Of a DNA stretch of 13,732 nt, positions 1 to 6,546 are shown piece after piece. Both the position numbers and the translations under genes were made by a program. Position 1 is the first letter of the stretch. Every line of letters begins with the position of its first letter. The notes below the pieces were generated by a model. It worked only from the letters and a program-made list of their open reading frames with translations, searched no databases and was not told the DNA's origin. The stretch is from positions 1-13,732 of the forward strand of contig CALZJV010000295.1 in the NCBI GenBank assembly GCA_945787595.1, written 5' to 3'. The stretch is from an uncultured Desulfobacterales bacterium (GTDB lineage Bacteria > Desulfobacterota > Desulfobacteria > Desulfobacterales > JAFDCJ01).

Positions 1-603
1 GCCGGCTGTCACGCCCCGCATGCCTCCAACTTCAAGAAACTTTTGAAGGAAGGGCCGGATGATATAGCGCTGTGTTTCAGTTGTCACAAAAAAATGGCGG
101 AACAGGCGAAAAGCGCACGTTATAAACACGGCCCAATCCGGAAAGAATTGTGCAGCCCCTGCCACGAACCCCACGCAGGTCTTTTTGCCAAGGATTTAAA
201 GTACAATTTTGAAAAGAAATTTTATAATTCATTCGATCTTGAAGTGTACTCCCTTTGTTTCAAATGCCACAAGGAGACCGTCGTACTGGATAAACGCACA
301 ACATATCTGACCAATTTCCGCAATGGAGACCGAAACCTCCACTTTCTGCATGTCAACCGCCAAAAAGGTCGGACTTGCCTTGCCTGTCACGAGGTTCATA
401 TGGGTTCTCAAATGCGTCACATTCGCAAATCTACCCCTTTCGGCAAATGGGAAATTCCTATAAATTTTACAGGCACGCCCACAGGCGGGAAGTGTTCGGC
501 AAATTGCCACGTGCCAAAGGAATATGATCGGAAAAAACCAGTTAGACTGTTGATAGATGAAGAAGAGGAAAATTTTGTTATCGGGAAAAAGGCAGCCGGG
601 TAG
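1..603 (+). CDS. Multiheme cytochrome c, doubled-CXXCH family (5' end outside window)
   Basis: The reading frame is open from base 1, so the true start and signal peptide lie upstream; the TTG at 43 is not a convincing start. The first visible residues AGCH are the end of a heme motif whose first Cys is just outside. Further heme-attachment motifs are CFSCH (73-87), CSPCH (151-165), CFKCH (256-270), CLACH (376-390) and a wider CSANCH (CX3CH, 493-510), giving six visible sites. Phrases such as CHEPHAG and CHEVHMG are typical of the doubled-CXXCH / cytochrome c3-like superfamily, whose members carry electrons in the periplasm or at the outer membrane. After the last heme comes a charged tail rich in Glu and Lys. 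The next gene is another multiheme cytochrome with the same heme spacing style, so the two probably belong to one electron-transfer cassette. Family is clear; the exact redox partner is unknown. Confidence 0.9.
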   Translation, partial: AGCHAPHASNFKKLLKEGPDDIALCFSCHKKMAEQAKSARYKHGPIRKELCSPCHEPHAGLFAKDLKYNFEKKFYNSFDLEVYSLCFKCHKETVVLDKRTTYLTNFRNGDRNLHFLHVNRQKGRTCLACHEVHMGSQMRHIRKSTPFGKWEIPINFTGTPTGGKCSANCHVPKEYDRKKPVRLLIDEEEENFVIGKKAAG

Positions 604-604
604 T

Positions 605-630
605 TACAACTATTTTGTTGCGTATTTTTT
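605..630 (+). terminator. Possible weak intrinsic terminator after the first cytochrome
   Basis: Directly after the stop codon, a short imperfect stem (TAC-AAC pairing with GTTG-GTA around a TATTTT loop) is followed by six T residues (625-630). The stem is short and AT-rich, so it would be weak. It lies where a terminator would be expected, before the repeat element. Confidence 0.25.
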
Positions 631-632
631 GT

Positions 633-876
633 CCAGGTGTCGCCTATGGTGGTGAAAATTCAGCTGTAACTTGATGCACATAGACTTAACTTTTTAAACC
701 GTTTTTGTTCCGCGAATTTGGTTTCAGGTGTCAGGTTTCAGGTGTCAGCGTGAGGCAGGCGCAATAGCATATCCTGAACACTGACACCTGAAACCTTACC
801 CTCAAAAAGAGGGATAAAAATAGGATAAAAGTTCAATGACCTGTTTTAAGTATTTTCACCACCCCAGGTGTCGCCT
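633..876. repeat. MITE-like element with terminal inverted repeats and 13-bp flanking direct repeats
   Basis: This fills most of the 302-base gap between the two cytochrome genes. A perfect 13-bp direct repeat (ccaggtgtcgcct) occurs at 633-645 and 864-876. Just inside it are 12-bp inverted ends: ggtggtgaaaat at 648-659 and attttcaccacc at 852-863. The interior has a second inverted repeat: ggtttcaggtgtcag twice in tandem (720-734 and 734-748), answered by ctgacacctgaaacc at 781-795. No coding frame is seen inside. The layout (direct repeat, inverted ends, palindromic core, no gene) is that of a non-autonomous miniature element. The right end lies about 30 bp before the next gene's start codon, so it may supply or insulate promoter sequence. 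A diverged copy lies at 3201-3464. Mobility is inferred, not shown. Confidence 0.65.
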
Positions 877-905
877 TAAGAAAAAAGAACGCGTTGAGTG
901 GAGAA

Positions 906-1571
906 ATGAGCAAAAAACATTTTAAGATTTTTATTCACGGTTTGGCTATGGCGGGCATCCTGATCTCTCCGTTTCTGGGGTGCAGCCAGCATGAAGCCCG
1001 CAAAATCAATGCTTTTTTTTACACCAATTCCTATAACGCTCACGGAATAGAAAAACCAGCGCCCAAAATAAATATTCATCTACCTTTTGCCGAGGGATAC
1101 TGCACGCAGTGCCACCTGCCATCGGGTTTTTCCGACTCGCAAAAATCGAGCCGGGAACAGCCGGCTTTCAGTATTGAAGCAAAGGCGATGCCAAATCCGT
1201 GGCGGCTGGTACTGCCCGTAGACCAGCTATGTATGAAATGCCACGGATACGATACTTCTGAAAAGACCTTCGCTGGAAAATTGTGGATACACGCTCCTTC
1301 AGCCCAAGGGGCCTGCATCTTTTGCCACAGTGCCCACCACAGCCAAAACCCGCACCTGCTGCGTGGTCAATCTTCAACGCTATGCGCTGATCAATGTCAT
1401 TTAGCAGGATATATAGTGGAAGTAAAAGCTCACCAAGGGTCGCAGGAGTGCATTGAGTGTCATAACCCACACGTTGGCATCAATGCGTTAATGCTCAAGA
1501 AAGACTACAGGGAAGTGTGGCTGAAACCAAGACAGACCTGGATTAATACCGGAACGATTCAAAAGCATTGA
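906..1571 (+). CDS. Five-heme c-type cytochrome, probable lipoprotein
   Basis: The 221-residue product starts at the ATG at 906; a TTG four codons upstream is possible but less likely. A GGAG lies only 2 nt before this ATG, so spacing is tight. The N-terminus has a basic start and a hydrophobic stretch ending FLGC with Cys26, which resembles a lipobox although Phe at -3 is not standard. Heme motifs are CTQCH (66-70), CMKCH (109-113), CIFCH (137-141), the wider CADQCH (160-165) and CIECH (182-186). CIECHNPHVG matches the doubled-CXXCH style and mirrors CSPCHEPHAG in the upstream cytochrome. It would be exported, heme-loaded in the periplasm and possibly anchored to a membrane by lipid. Its job is likely electron transfer together with the neighbouring cytochrome. 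The start region abuts a MITE-like repeat, so expression may depend on that element. Substrate and partners cannot be read from sequence. Confidence 0.88.
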   Translation: MSKKHFKIFIHGLAMAGILISPFLGCSQHEARKINAFFYTNSYNAHGIEKPAPKINIHLPFAEGYCTQCHLPSGFSDSQKSSREQPAFSIEAKAMPNPWRLVLPVDQLCMKCHGYDTSEKTFAGKLWIHAPSAQGACIFCHSAHHSQNPHLLRGQSSTLCADQCHLAGYIVEVKAHQGSQECIECHNPHVGINALMLKKDYREVWLKPRQTWINTGTIQKH

Positions 1572-1652
1572 CCTTTTGTTGTTTGCCCATTGCGAAAGCC
1601 TCTAAACCGTTCGTGATCGAGGAAGGCGCATAATGCTTGATGCCTTTAAAGC

Positions 1653-1674
1653 GCTGTTTGAGACAACAGCTTTT
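1653..1674 (+). terminator. Possible weak stem-loop between cytochrome and thioredoxin-fold gene
   Basis: GCTGTT (1653-1658) pairs with AACAGC (1665-1670) around a 6-nt loop and is followed by TTTT. The stem is only 6 bp and the T run is short, so this may be an attenuator or chance. The rest of the gap 1572-1721 shows nothing else recognisable. Confidence 0.22.
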
Positions 1675-1721
1675 CGAGCTTTTGTCAAAAGATGCCAAGC
1701 CATCAAGGGGAGGTATATACA

Positions 1722-2729
1722 ATGAAGAAATCAATGACTATTTTATTGATGAGTTTCTTTTTTATTTGTTCAAACCTTTCATGGGCAAAGCAACTCAAAA
1801 ACCTCAGGCGGGGGGATATGTTGCCCGGTCTTAATATTCGCACCATTGGCGGCAATCCCATCAGTTTGGATGATTTGAAAGGAAAGATCACGGTCCTGGC
1901 TTTCTGGAAGTTAGGCCAGGACGATTCCAACAAAATGCTGGGCGACCTGTCTCGGATCAGAAAGCAGTACCAGGACAAGGGTGTCACCGTTCTGGCGATT
2001 AACGGGGATAAAGCTTCAGACCAGCAGATACGGCAATTGTCCAACACTAAAAACCTCGATTGTATGTTCGCCGGTGATCCGGATTTGATAACATATGGCA
2101 GTCTAGGCATATTTGTGCTGCCGACTACTTTGATCATCGGACCTGATACCAGGATTTCATTCATCTACTCCCTTCATACACGAAATTTTTATACACAAAT
2201 TAATGCGCACGTGAAAATTCTTCTTGGAGAAATCACGCAGGATCAGCTGGAAGCCGAACTTCATTTCCAGAAATCCGCAAAAGTGTCCAAAGCCAGAATA
2301 AAAGCTGAGAGATACATCAATCTGGGCAAAATGCTGATGGCCAAACCGGCGCTGAAGAATAAGGCTTTTCAGGTGTTGACAACCGCGATACAAACCGACC
2401 CTTCTTACTACAAACCTCATGTACTTCTGGCTAAATGGCACCTGGAGAATAAGATGATTCCTGATGCCGCTACTGAACTGGTGCAGGCATTCAAACTATC
2501 TCCAGACTTGAACCTGCTGCAAGACGCAAAGCTTCTTGAGGCAAGAGATCTTGCCGATCAGGGACACGACAGCGAGGCATTGTCCATTTTCCGGAAATGG
2601 CTGAAGAATAATCCAAAGCCCCCGGCAGCATTATATTTTACATTGGGCAAAATCTATGAAAAGCAAAACCGGATGTCATTGGCCACGGAGGCTTACTATA
2701 ATGCAACCGAAACTATGCTGGGCGAGTAA
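1722..2729 (+). CDS. Secreted thioredoxin-fold (TlpA/AhpC-like) protein with C-terminal TPR repeats, lacking the active-site CXXC
   Basis: The 335-residue product starts at ATG 1722, preceded by a good AGGGGAGG site 8 nt upstream; an in-frame ATG at 1692 has no such site. Residues 1-22 form a signal peptide (KK start, hydrophobic core, SWA cleavage site). Residues ~30-170 match the redoxin/TlpA fold: GDMLPGLNIRTIGG, the ITVLAFW strand, VTVLAINGD and the cis-proline loop VLPTT (Pro134). Where TlpA/ResA proteins have WCxxC, this one has FWKLGQDDS (61-69); the only cysteines are Cys16 in the signal peptide and Cys114. Thiol redox activity is therefore unlikely by the usual mechanism. Residues ~195-330 are helical TPR-like repeats, including ALYFTLGKIYEKQNR, which suggests protein binding. 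Sitting after two multiheme cytochromes, it could be a scaffold or chaperone for cytochrome maturation or assembly. That role is inference. Confidence 0.85.
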   Translation: MKKSMTILLMSFFFICSNLSWAKQLKNLRRGDMLPGLNIRTIGGNPISLDDLKGKITVLAFWKLGQDDSNKMLGDLSRIRKQYQDKGVTVLAINGDKASDQQIRQLSNTKNLDCMFAGDPDLITYGSLGIFVLPTTLIIGPDTRISFIYSLHTRNFYTQINAHVKILLGEITQDQLEAELHFQKSAKVSKARIKAERYINLGKMLMAKPALKNKAFQVLTTAIQTDPSYYKPHVLLAKWHLENKMIPDAATELVQAFKLSPDLNLLQDAKLLEARDLADQGHDSEALSIFRKWLKNNPKPPAALYFTLGKIYEKQNRMSLATEAYYNATETMLGE

Positions 2730-2732
2730 AAA

Positions 2733-2752
2733 AGGACAAAATCAACTGTCCT
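2733..2752 (+). terminator. Stem-loop just after the thioredoxin-fold/TPR gene
   Basis: AGGACA (2733-2738) pairs with TGTCCT (2747-2752) around an 8-nt loop, starting 4 nt after the stop codon. There is only a weak T-containing tail, so it may slow RNA decay as much as end transcription. Confidence 0.35.
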
Positions 2753-2895
2753 GCATTCTTAAATGACTGCGATTTGTTGTCTTCATAGAAGACTTAGAAA
2801 AAATTTAGGCTTTACAAATATGGATACAGCTGATATTAGACCGATCTTTCTTAATAAAAAATTCAATCAAGACTTTGAAAGAAAGGCGGTTGGTT

Positions 2896-3063
2896 ATGGA
2901 AGAGTCACTTATAAAACCGGTGGATGAAACAACCTGGTATGAAAATGATCAGCCCATCAGGGAGTTCCTGGAAAGTTTCCGGAAACCTATAATTTTAGAA
3001 ACCGAGGAACAGGCTGAAGATCTATCCTGGGCCAAAATAATGAAAAATTCCATTCAAATTTAA
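2896..3063 (+). CDS. Small hypothetical protein (55 aa)
   Basis: I do not recognise a family. The ATG at 2896 has an AAAGG about 9 nt upstream, a plausible ribosome site. The product is acidic (many Glu and Asp) with aromatic residues in TTWYENDQPIREFLESF and DLSWAKIM. It has no cysteine, signal peptide or membrane segment. It stands alone between the thioredoxin-fold gene and a repeat-filled spacer. The codon content looks like protein rather than repeat, but at this length a chance frame remains possible. Confidence 0.42.
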   Translation: MEESLIKPVDETTWYENDQPIREFLESFRKPIILETEEQAEDLSWAKIMKNSIQI

Positions 3064-3200
3064 TAATTCGGCTATCAGGGCGAATCCGACCATCCGACTA
3101 CCATCGCTTTCCTTCCTGCAAGCATAATCTCCAGTCCCGGCAGTAAACACTGAATGGTTTTCTTGATTCTTCCACTCTGATATGTATCGATCTTGCAAAA

Positions 3201-3464
3201 GGTTTCAGGTGTCAGGTCGGAGGCGCCAGGGAGTTGAATCCGTGGTCAAAAATATCCCATAAAGGAAATTAAGTTTCTATTTCGATCAGACTGGCCGCTT
3301 TTCAGGCCAGCGGCGGCGCTTATATGAAACTTGGGTTTTTTTCAATTAAATTGGCCGCTTCGACGGCCAGTGGCTGGGTTGAAACCTGAAACCATATACC
3401 CGTAGGTTGGAATAAAATCGGGATAACATTTAGAGGATATGTTACGGGTAATTTTCACCAGCCC
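3201..3464. repeat. Second, diverged copy of the intergenic element (ggtttcaggtgtcag family)
   Basis: Within the 447-base gap before the methyltransferase, ggtttcaggtgtcag at 3201-3215 is answered by gaaacctgaaacc at 3381-3393. From acctgaaacc (3384-3393) to attttcacca (3451-3460) the spacing is 67 bp. The element at 633-876 has the same two words 66 bp apart (786-795 and 852-861), with partly matching bases between. The two loci are therefore related copies. This copy lacks a clear left inverted end and flanking direct repeat, and its interior carries a tandem pair of hairpins. Its right end lies about 47 bp before the downstream start codon, much as in the first copy. In the rest of the gap (3064-3200) I see only a weak 5-bp stem, attcg/cgaat at 3066-3085. 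Confidence 0.6.
3291..3370. repeat. Two GC-rich hairpins repeated with a 60-bp period
   Basis: ctggccgcttttcaggccag (3291-3310) and ttggccgcttcgacggccag (3351-3370) are exactly 60 bp apart. Each folds on itself: CTGGCC with GGCCAG, and TGGCCG with CGGCCA. Flanks are also similar (a T-rich lead, then cggcgg or tggctgg). They lie inside the second copy of the intergenic element and look like an internal duplication. Confidence 0.6.
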
Positions 3465-3510
3465 GCATCTGAACTGCTCTGTGCGATGCCTTAAACCAAG
3501 GGAGTTTTTC

Positions 3511-4590
3511 ATGAAAAAAAGATCTTTCTCAGAAAAAATGATCGATATCTTGAATTACGGTGCCATAAACCTTGCCATGGCCATCGGATACCGAACCGGT
3601 CTCTTTGATGTTATGGACGCATTTGACAGCCCTCAAACCATCGACAAGATATCTGAAGGGGCCGGTTTAAACTCACGCTACATCAAGGAGTGGCTGGGCA
3701 TCATGGCCACCGCTGAAATTATAGAATTATCCCAGGGTGAGAATGCTGAAAATCGATATTTTCTGCCCAAAAACCGCGGGGATTTGATCACCCGCCGTGC
3801 CGGGAATTCCAATTTGGGCGTATACACCCAGGAGATACCTCTTTTAACCAGATGCGCAATGGAGGCGGTGATTGACGGATTTAACACCGGAGAAGGTCTT
3901 CCCTATGACCACTATCCGGAATTTCAGACCTTCATGTCTCAGCTGGCCAATGCCAAACACCGTCAGGTTTTGGTAAATACATTTTTGCCTTCCGTCGACA
4001 ACGGTCGGATTATCCAGCAGCTGGAATCCGGTATTCAGGTTTGCGATCTGGGTTGTTCTGAAGGGGTTGCCGTGATTCTGATGGCCGAGGCTTTTCCTCA
4101 AAGCCGCTTTGTCGGGATTGACATATCCTCCGAGGCGATTGATGAAGCTCGCAGACAGGCTCGGCAGCAAAAAATCGAGAACCTTGATTTTTGGGTGCAG
4201 GATGCTGCAGATCTTCAAAGTAAAAGGGAAATGAAGGGATTATTTGACTATGTCACAGCTTTTGATGCCATCCATGATCAAACCCGACCGCTGGATGTTC
4301 TTCGGGGTGTTAACCATATGTTGACACCGGATGGACGGTTTTCAATGGTGGATATTGCCGCTAATTCGAATTTAGCGGATAATTTGGCCCATCCCATGGG
4401 GCCGTTCTTATACACAGTAAGCTTAATGCACTGCATGCCGGTGGGCCTCGAGGGCGGAGGCACTGGTCTGGGAATGATGTGGGGACGCCAAAAGGCGGTT
4501 GAAATGCTTAGAGATGCTCAATTTCAGAAGGTCCAGGTGTCGGAAATGCCGGATGATCCCTTTAACCTTCATTTTTTATGTTCTAAATAG
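3511..4590 (+). CDS. SAM-dependent methyltransferase with N-terminal winged-helix domain (Rv2258c-like)
   Basis: The 359-residue product starts at ATG 3511, with AGGGAG 6 nt upstream. A longer in-frame start at 3439 would translate through the repeat element and is rejected. Residues ~15-90 form a winged-helix/dimerisation domain, with MAIGYRTGLFDVM and the helix LNSRYIKEWLGIMATAEII. Residues ~150-359 are a class I methyltransferase fold: motif I VCDLGCSEG (177-185), the acidic end of strand 2 in FVGIDIS (Asp204), the acidic QDAAD (230-234) and FDAIHD (251-256). It transfers a methyl group from S-adenosylmethionine to an unknown, probably small-molecule, acceptor in the cytoplasm. It stands alone and faces the htrA gene convergently. 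The winged helix in this family usually acts in dimerisation and substrate binding rather than DNA binding, so regulator labels should be treated with care. Confidence 0.88.
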   Translation: MKKRSFSEKMIDILNYGAINLAMAIGYRTGLFDVMDAFDSPQTIDKISEGAGLNSRYIKEWLGIMATAEIIELSQGENAENRYFLPKNRGDLITRRAGNSNLGVYTQEIPLLTRCAMEAVIDGFNTGEGLPYDHYPEFQTFMSQLANAKHRQVLVNTFLPSVDNGRIIQQLESGIQVCDLGCSEGVAVILMAEAFPQSRFVGIDISSEAIDEARRQARQQKIENLDFWVQDAADLQSKREMKGLFDYVTAFDAIHDQTRPLDVLRGVNHMLTPDGRFSMVDIAANSNLADNLAHPMGPFLYTVSLMHCMPVGLEGGGTGLGMMWGRQKAVEMLRDAQFQKVQVSEMPDDPFNLHFLCSK

Positions 4591-4637
4591 GGATATCATG
4601 CTTACTTATACCCAACCCGGATAAACCGGAAAAAATT

Positions 4638-4702
4638 GCCACAAAGGCAAAAAGACACGAACAATAACTGTCTATAATAATTTAACTTCGTGTCTTGGTG
4701 GC
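4638..4702. repeat. Inverted repeat of the gacacgaa/ttcgtgtc word family
   Basis: gccac...aaagacacgaa (4638-4661) pairs with ttcgtgtcttggtggc (4687-4702), with one insertion in the left arm and a 25-nt AT-rich loop. It lies in the convergent spacer after the methyltransferase. It could act as a terminator-like or RNA-stabilising hairpin. The sequence type is repetitive and non-coding. Confidence 0.6.
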
Positions 4703-4771
4703 GAAAATATTTTGTTAGATAAATCCTTCGCAAACATGATGTGATTTCAATAAATAGGTACTAAGATGATT

Positions 4772-4968
4772 GGTTCCAAGTTCAGAGTTCTGGGTTCAGA
4801 GGTTGTAATACTCTGACATTGCTTATGTTTCAACACGATGCGCGGATAGGCCCCTTTCAACCATTGGGTGTAACAGCCTCGCAGCCCCCAATGGATGCGA
4901 AATCCCTTTAGGATGCCCCGTCATAGGGCTTTTCAACCGGGAACTCTGAACGCTGAACCGCTCAACCC
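4772..4968. repeat. Long inverted repeat of the gttcagagttc word family between convergent genes
   Basis: The left arm (4772-4805) and right arm (4934-4968) are imperfect inverted copies built from the words gttcagagttc and gaactctgaac. The interior holds a further hairpin: ccattggg (4861-4868) with cccaatgg (4887-4894). The right arm ends three bases from the htrA stop codon, so a transcript of either convergent gene would fold here. With the repeat at 4638-4702 this fills most of the 381-base gap 4591-4971; no gene is seen in it. Confidence 0.6.
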
Positions 4969-4971
4969 AGG

Positions 4972-6225
4972 TTATAATGTCACCGTAATATAGTACCCCT
5001 GCTCCGCCCGCTGCAGCAGCAGCACGATCGTGTTTTTACGACGGGATTTGATGACGGCTTTTTTAAAATCCTCACTTGTTTGGATGGTATAATCATCTAT
5101 TTGGCGAATCACATCTCCGGGCTGTGCACCGATGCGGCCAAGGTAGGAATTTTTCTTTATTTTTGATATCACAACTCCTTCTCTGGCATGTATTCGATAT
5201 GCCTTTCTTTTTCTATTCGTTAGATCCTCTACTTTGATCCCCAGAAGCTTGAGGGCCAGATCCTCGGCTAGTTCAAGGGGATACACTTTTGTTTTTATCC
5301 CCACGTTTAGTTTTTTTCCGTTGCGCCAGAGCATCGCTTGCAGCGTATCCCCGGCGGCTATACTTTTGGTGACCGACTTGTAATCATCAATGGAATTAAT
5401 TTTTCTGTTGTCGATAGTTACAATAATATCGCTTTCCTGCATCCCGGCCTTTTTAGCCGGGCTTTTCGGCTCCACCGTTTTTATGACGATCCCTTTATTT
5501 CCCGGTACTTCCAGATACCGTGCCAGTGATTCATCCATGTTTTGCACTGTGATGCCTATCCAGGCCTGAATCACTTCACCATATTGAATCAGATCCGATA
5601 TGATTTTACGGGCTTTGCCGATGGGGATCGCAAACCCGATCCCTTGGGCTTTGGCATAGATAGCTGTATTGATTCCAATCAAATCTCCGTTGATGTTCAA
5701 TAACGGTCCCCCGCTATTACCGGGGTTAATAGACGCATCAATCTGGATAAAATCGTGGAAAACCCTGTCCTGGGCCCGGATACTGCGGTTTATGGCACTG
5801 ATGACCCCGGTGGTTACCGTGTGGGAGAAACCAAAGGGATTGCCGATAGCTATGACGGTTTCACCGATCATTAAATTCTCGCTGCTGCCCATTTTGATGG
5901 CTGGAAGCCGATCTTTGGAATCGATTTTTAATACTGCCAGATCAGAGTCGGGATCCGCTCCTACAATCCTGGCCTCAAATTCGCGCTCATCCTGCAGCAC
6001 TACTTTGATGGTGCCGGCTTTTTGGATGACGTGGGCATTGGTCAAAATAAGCCCTTTAACTCCGTCAATAATCACTCCGGATCCTAAACTGGTATGCTGC
6101 TGACGGCGCTCAAAGCGCGGATCGAAAAAATCCCTGAAAAACTCATCGAAAAAGGGGTTGAGACCAAAGCCGGAAAATGGACTGGTGCGCTTGCGAACTT
6201 CGTAAGCGGAACTTATATTTACCAC
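4972..6225 (-). CDS. htrA: HtrA/DegP-type periplasmic serine protease (body; 5' part in another frame)
   Basis: This frame encodes 417 residues from a GTG at 6225. It is a trypsin-like serine protease with two PDZ domains, the family that degrades misfolded envelope proteins. The catalytic triad is complete: His65 in LTNAHV, Asp95 in DPDSDLAVLK and Ser171 in GNSGGPLL. PDZ1 spans ~220-316 (GIVIKTVEPKSPAKKAGMQ) and PDZ2 ~326-415 (IGAQPGDVIRQID). The GTG start falls inside the family's conserved PAVVNIS strand, and the two codons upstream read Pro-Ala in this frame, so the start is not natural. The true N-terminus, with signal peptide and a good ribosome site, is at 6377-6219 in a different frame. 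As written, the product would lack export and probably be non-functional in the periplasm. Either the gene is a recent pseudogene or a base-level assembly error removed about 7 bp near 6234. Confidence 0.9.
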   Translation of the reverse strand: MVNISSAYEVRKRTSPFSGFGLNPFFDEFFRDFFDPRFERRQQHTSLGSGVIIDGVKGLILTNAHVIQKAGTIKVVLQDEREFEARIVGADPDSDLAVLKIDSKDRLPAIKMGSSENLMIGETVIAIGNPFGFSHTVTTGVISAINRSIRAQDRVFHDFIQIDASINPGNSGGPLLNINGDLIGINTAIYAKAQGIGFAIPIGKARKIISDLIQYGEVIQAWIGITVQNMDESLARYLEVPGNKGIVIKTVEPKSPAKKAGMQESDIIVTIDNRKINSIDDYKSVTKSIAAGDTLQAMLWRNGKKLNVGIKTKVYPLELAEDLALKLLGIKVEDLTNRKRKAYRIHAREGVVISKIKKNSYLGRIGAQPGDVIRQIDDYTIQTSEDFKKAVIKSRRKNTIVLLLQRAEQGYYITVTL

Positions 6226-6377
6226 TGCCGGACACGCACCGCCTTCACAACGGCGGTTTCGCGATTCAGTTCGTGACCGTGACTTGCGGGTGCCTGGATG
6301 AGGATCATTAAGCAGAGTGATAGAAAAATAGTACCAATGAGCGATCGTTGTTTATCGATTTGCCTTTGCGCTAGCAT
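6219..6377 (-). pseudogene. htrA: Displaced 5' part of htrA: signal peptide and mature N-terminus in a shifted frame
   Basis: On the - strand an ATG at 6377 follows GAAGG with 6 nt spacing. It encodes 52 residues: MLAQRQIDKQRS, a hydrophobic core LIGTIFLSLCLMILI, a cleavage region APASHG, then NRETAVVKAV. That last phrase is where HtrA proteins usually continue as a short linker into PAVVNIS. Here the frame instead reads RVRQW and stops, while PAVVNIS continues in the other frame. The break lies near 6234/6235. A loss of 7 bp would explain both the shift and the two missing residues (inferred by comparison with the family pattern VVKAVxxVxPAVVNIS). Confidence 0.78.
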
Positions 6378-6468
6378 TTTTCGCCTTCGTGGATTACAAA
6401 TAGTTTCGATTTTTTAAATTTACCAATAATAATCATCATAAATGCAAATTCCAGCTATCTTTTTAGGA

Positions 6469-6526
6469 TTGTAACGGATATTCTGATATCAGAATCAAAA
6501 TATTGTAACCGTTCAACCTTTGAACG
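6469..6526. promoter_or_regulatory. Palindromes in the divergent htrA / radical SAM spacer
   Basis: A perfect 16-bp palindrome attctgatatcagaat lies at 6480-6495. A second, cgttcaa-cct-ttgaacg, lies at 6510-6526. They are framed by near-identical ttgtaacgg (6469-6477) and ttgtaaccg (6503-6511). The first is a typical size for a dimeric regulator site; the second could also be an RNA stem in the leader of the downstream gene. No regulator is identified. No clear promoter hexamers are recognised in 6378-6546. Confidence 0.4.
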
Positions 6527-6546
6527 TCTACGAGTAAAGATCTTAT

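Noticed and set aside
3291..3370. CRISPR array
   Set aside because: Only two diverged units with self-complementary cores and no spacer-like unique sequence pattern or cas genes.
3439..3510. In-frame upstream extension of the methyltransferase
   Set aside because: It would translate the end of a repeat element and lacks a ribosome site, while ATG 3511 has a good AGGGAG.
4534..4545. aggtgtcgg inside the methyltransferase as another element end
   Set aside because: Short match within a conserved coding frame, with no inverted end nearby; chance.
5669..6103. 144-codon + strand frame inside htrA
   Set aside because: It is antisense to the clearly conserved protease domain and has no family likeness.
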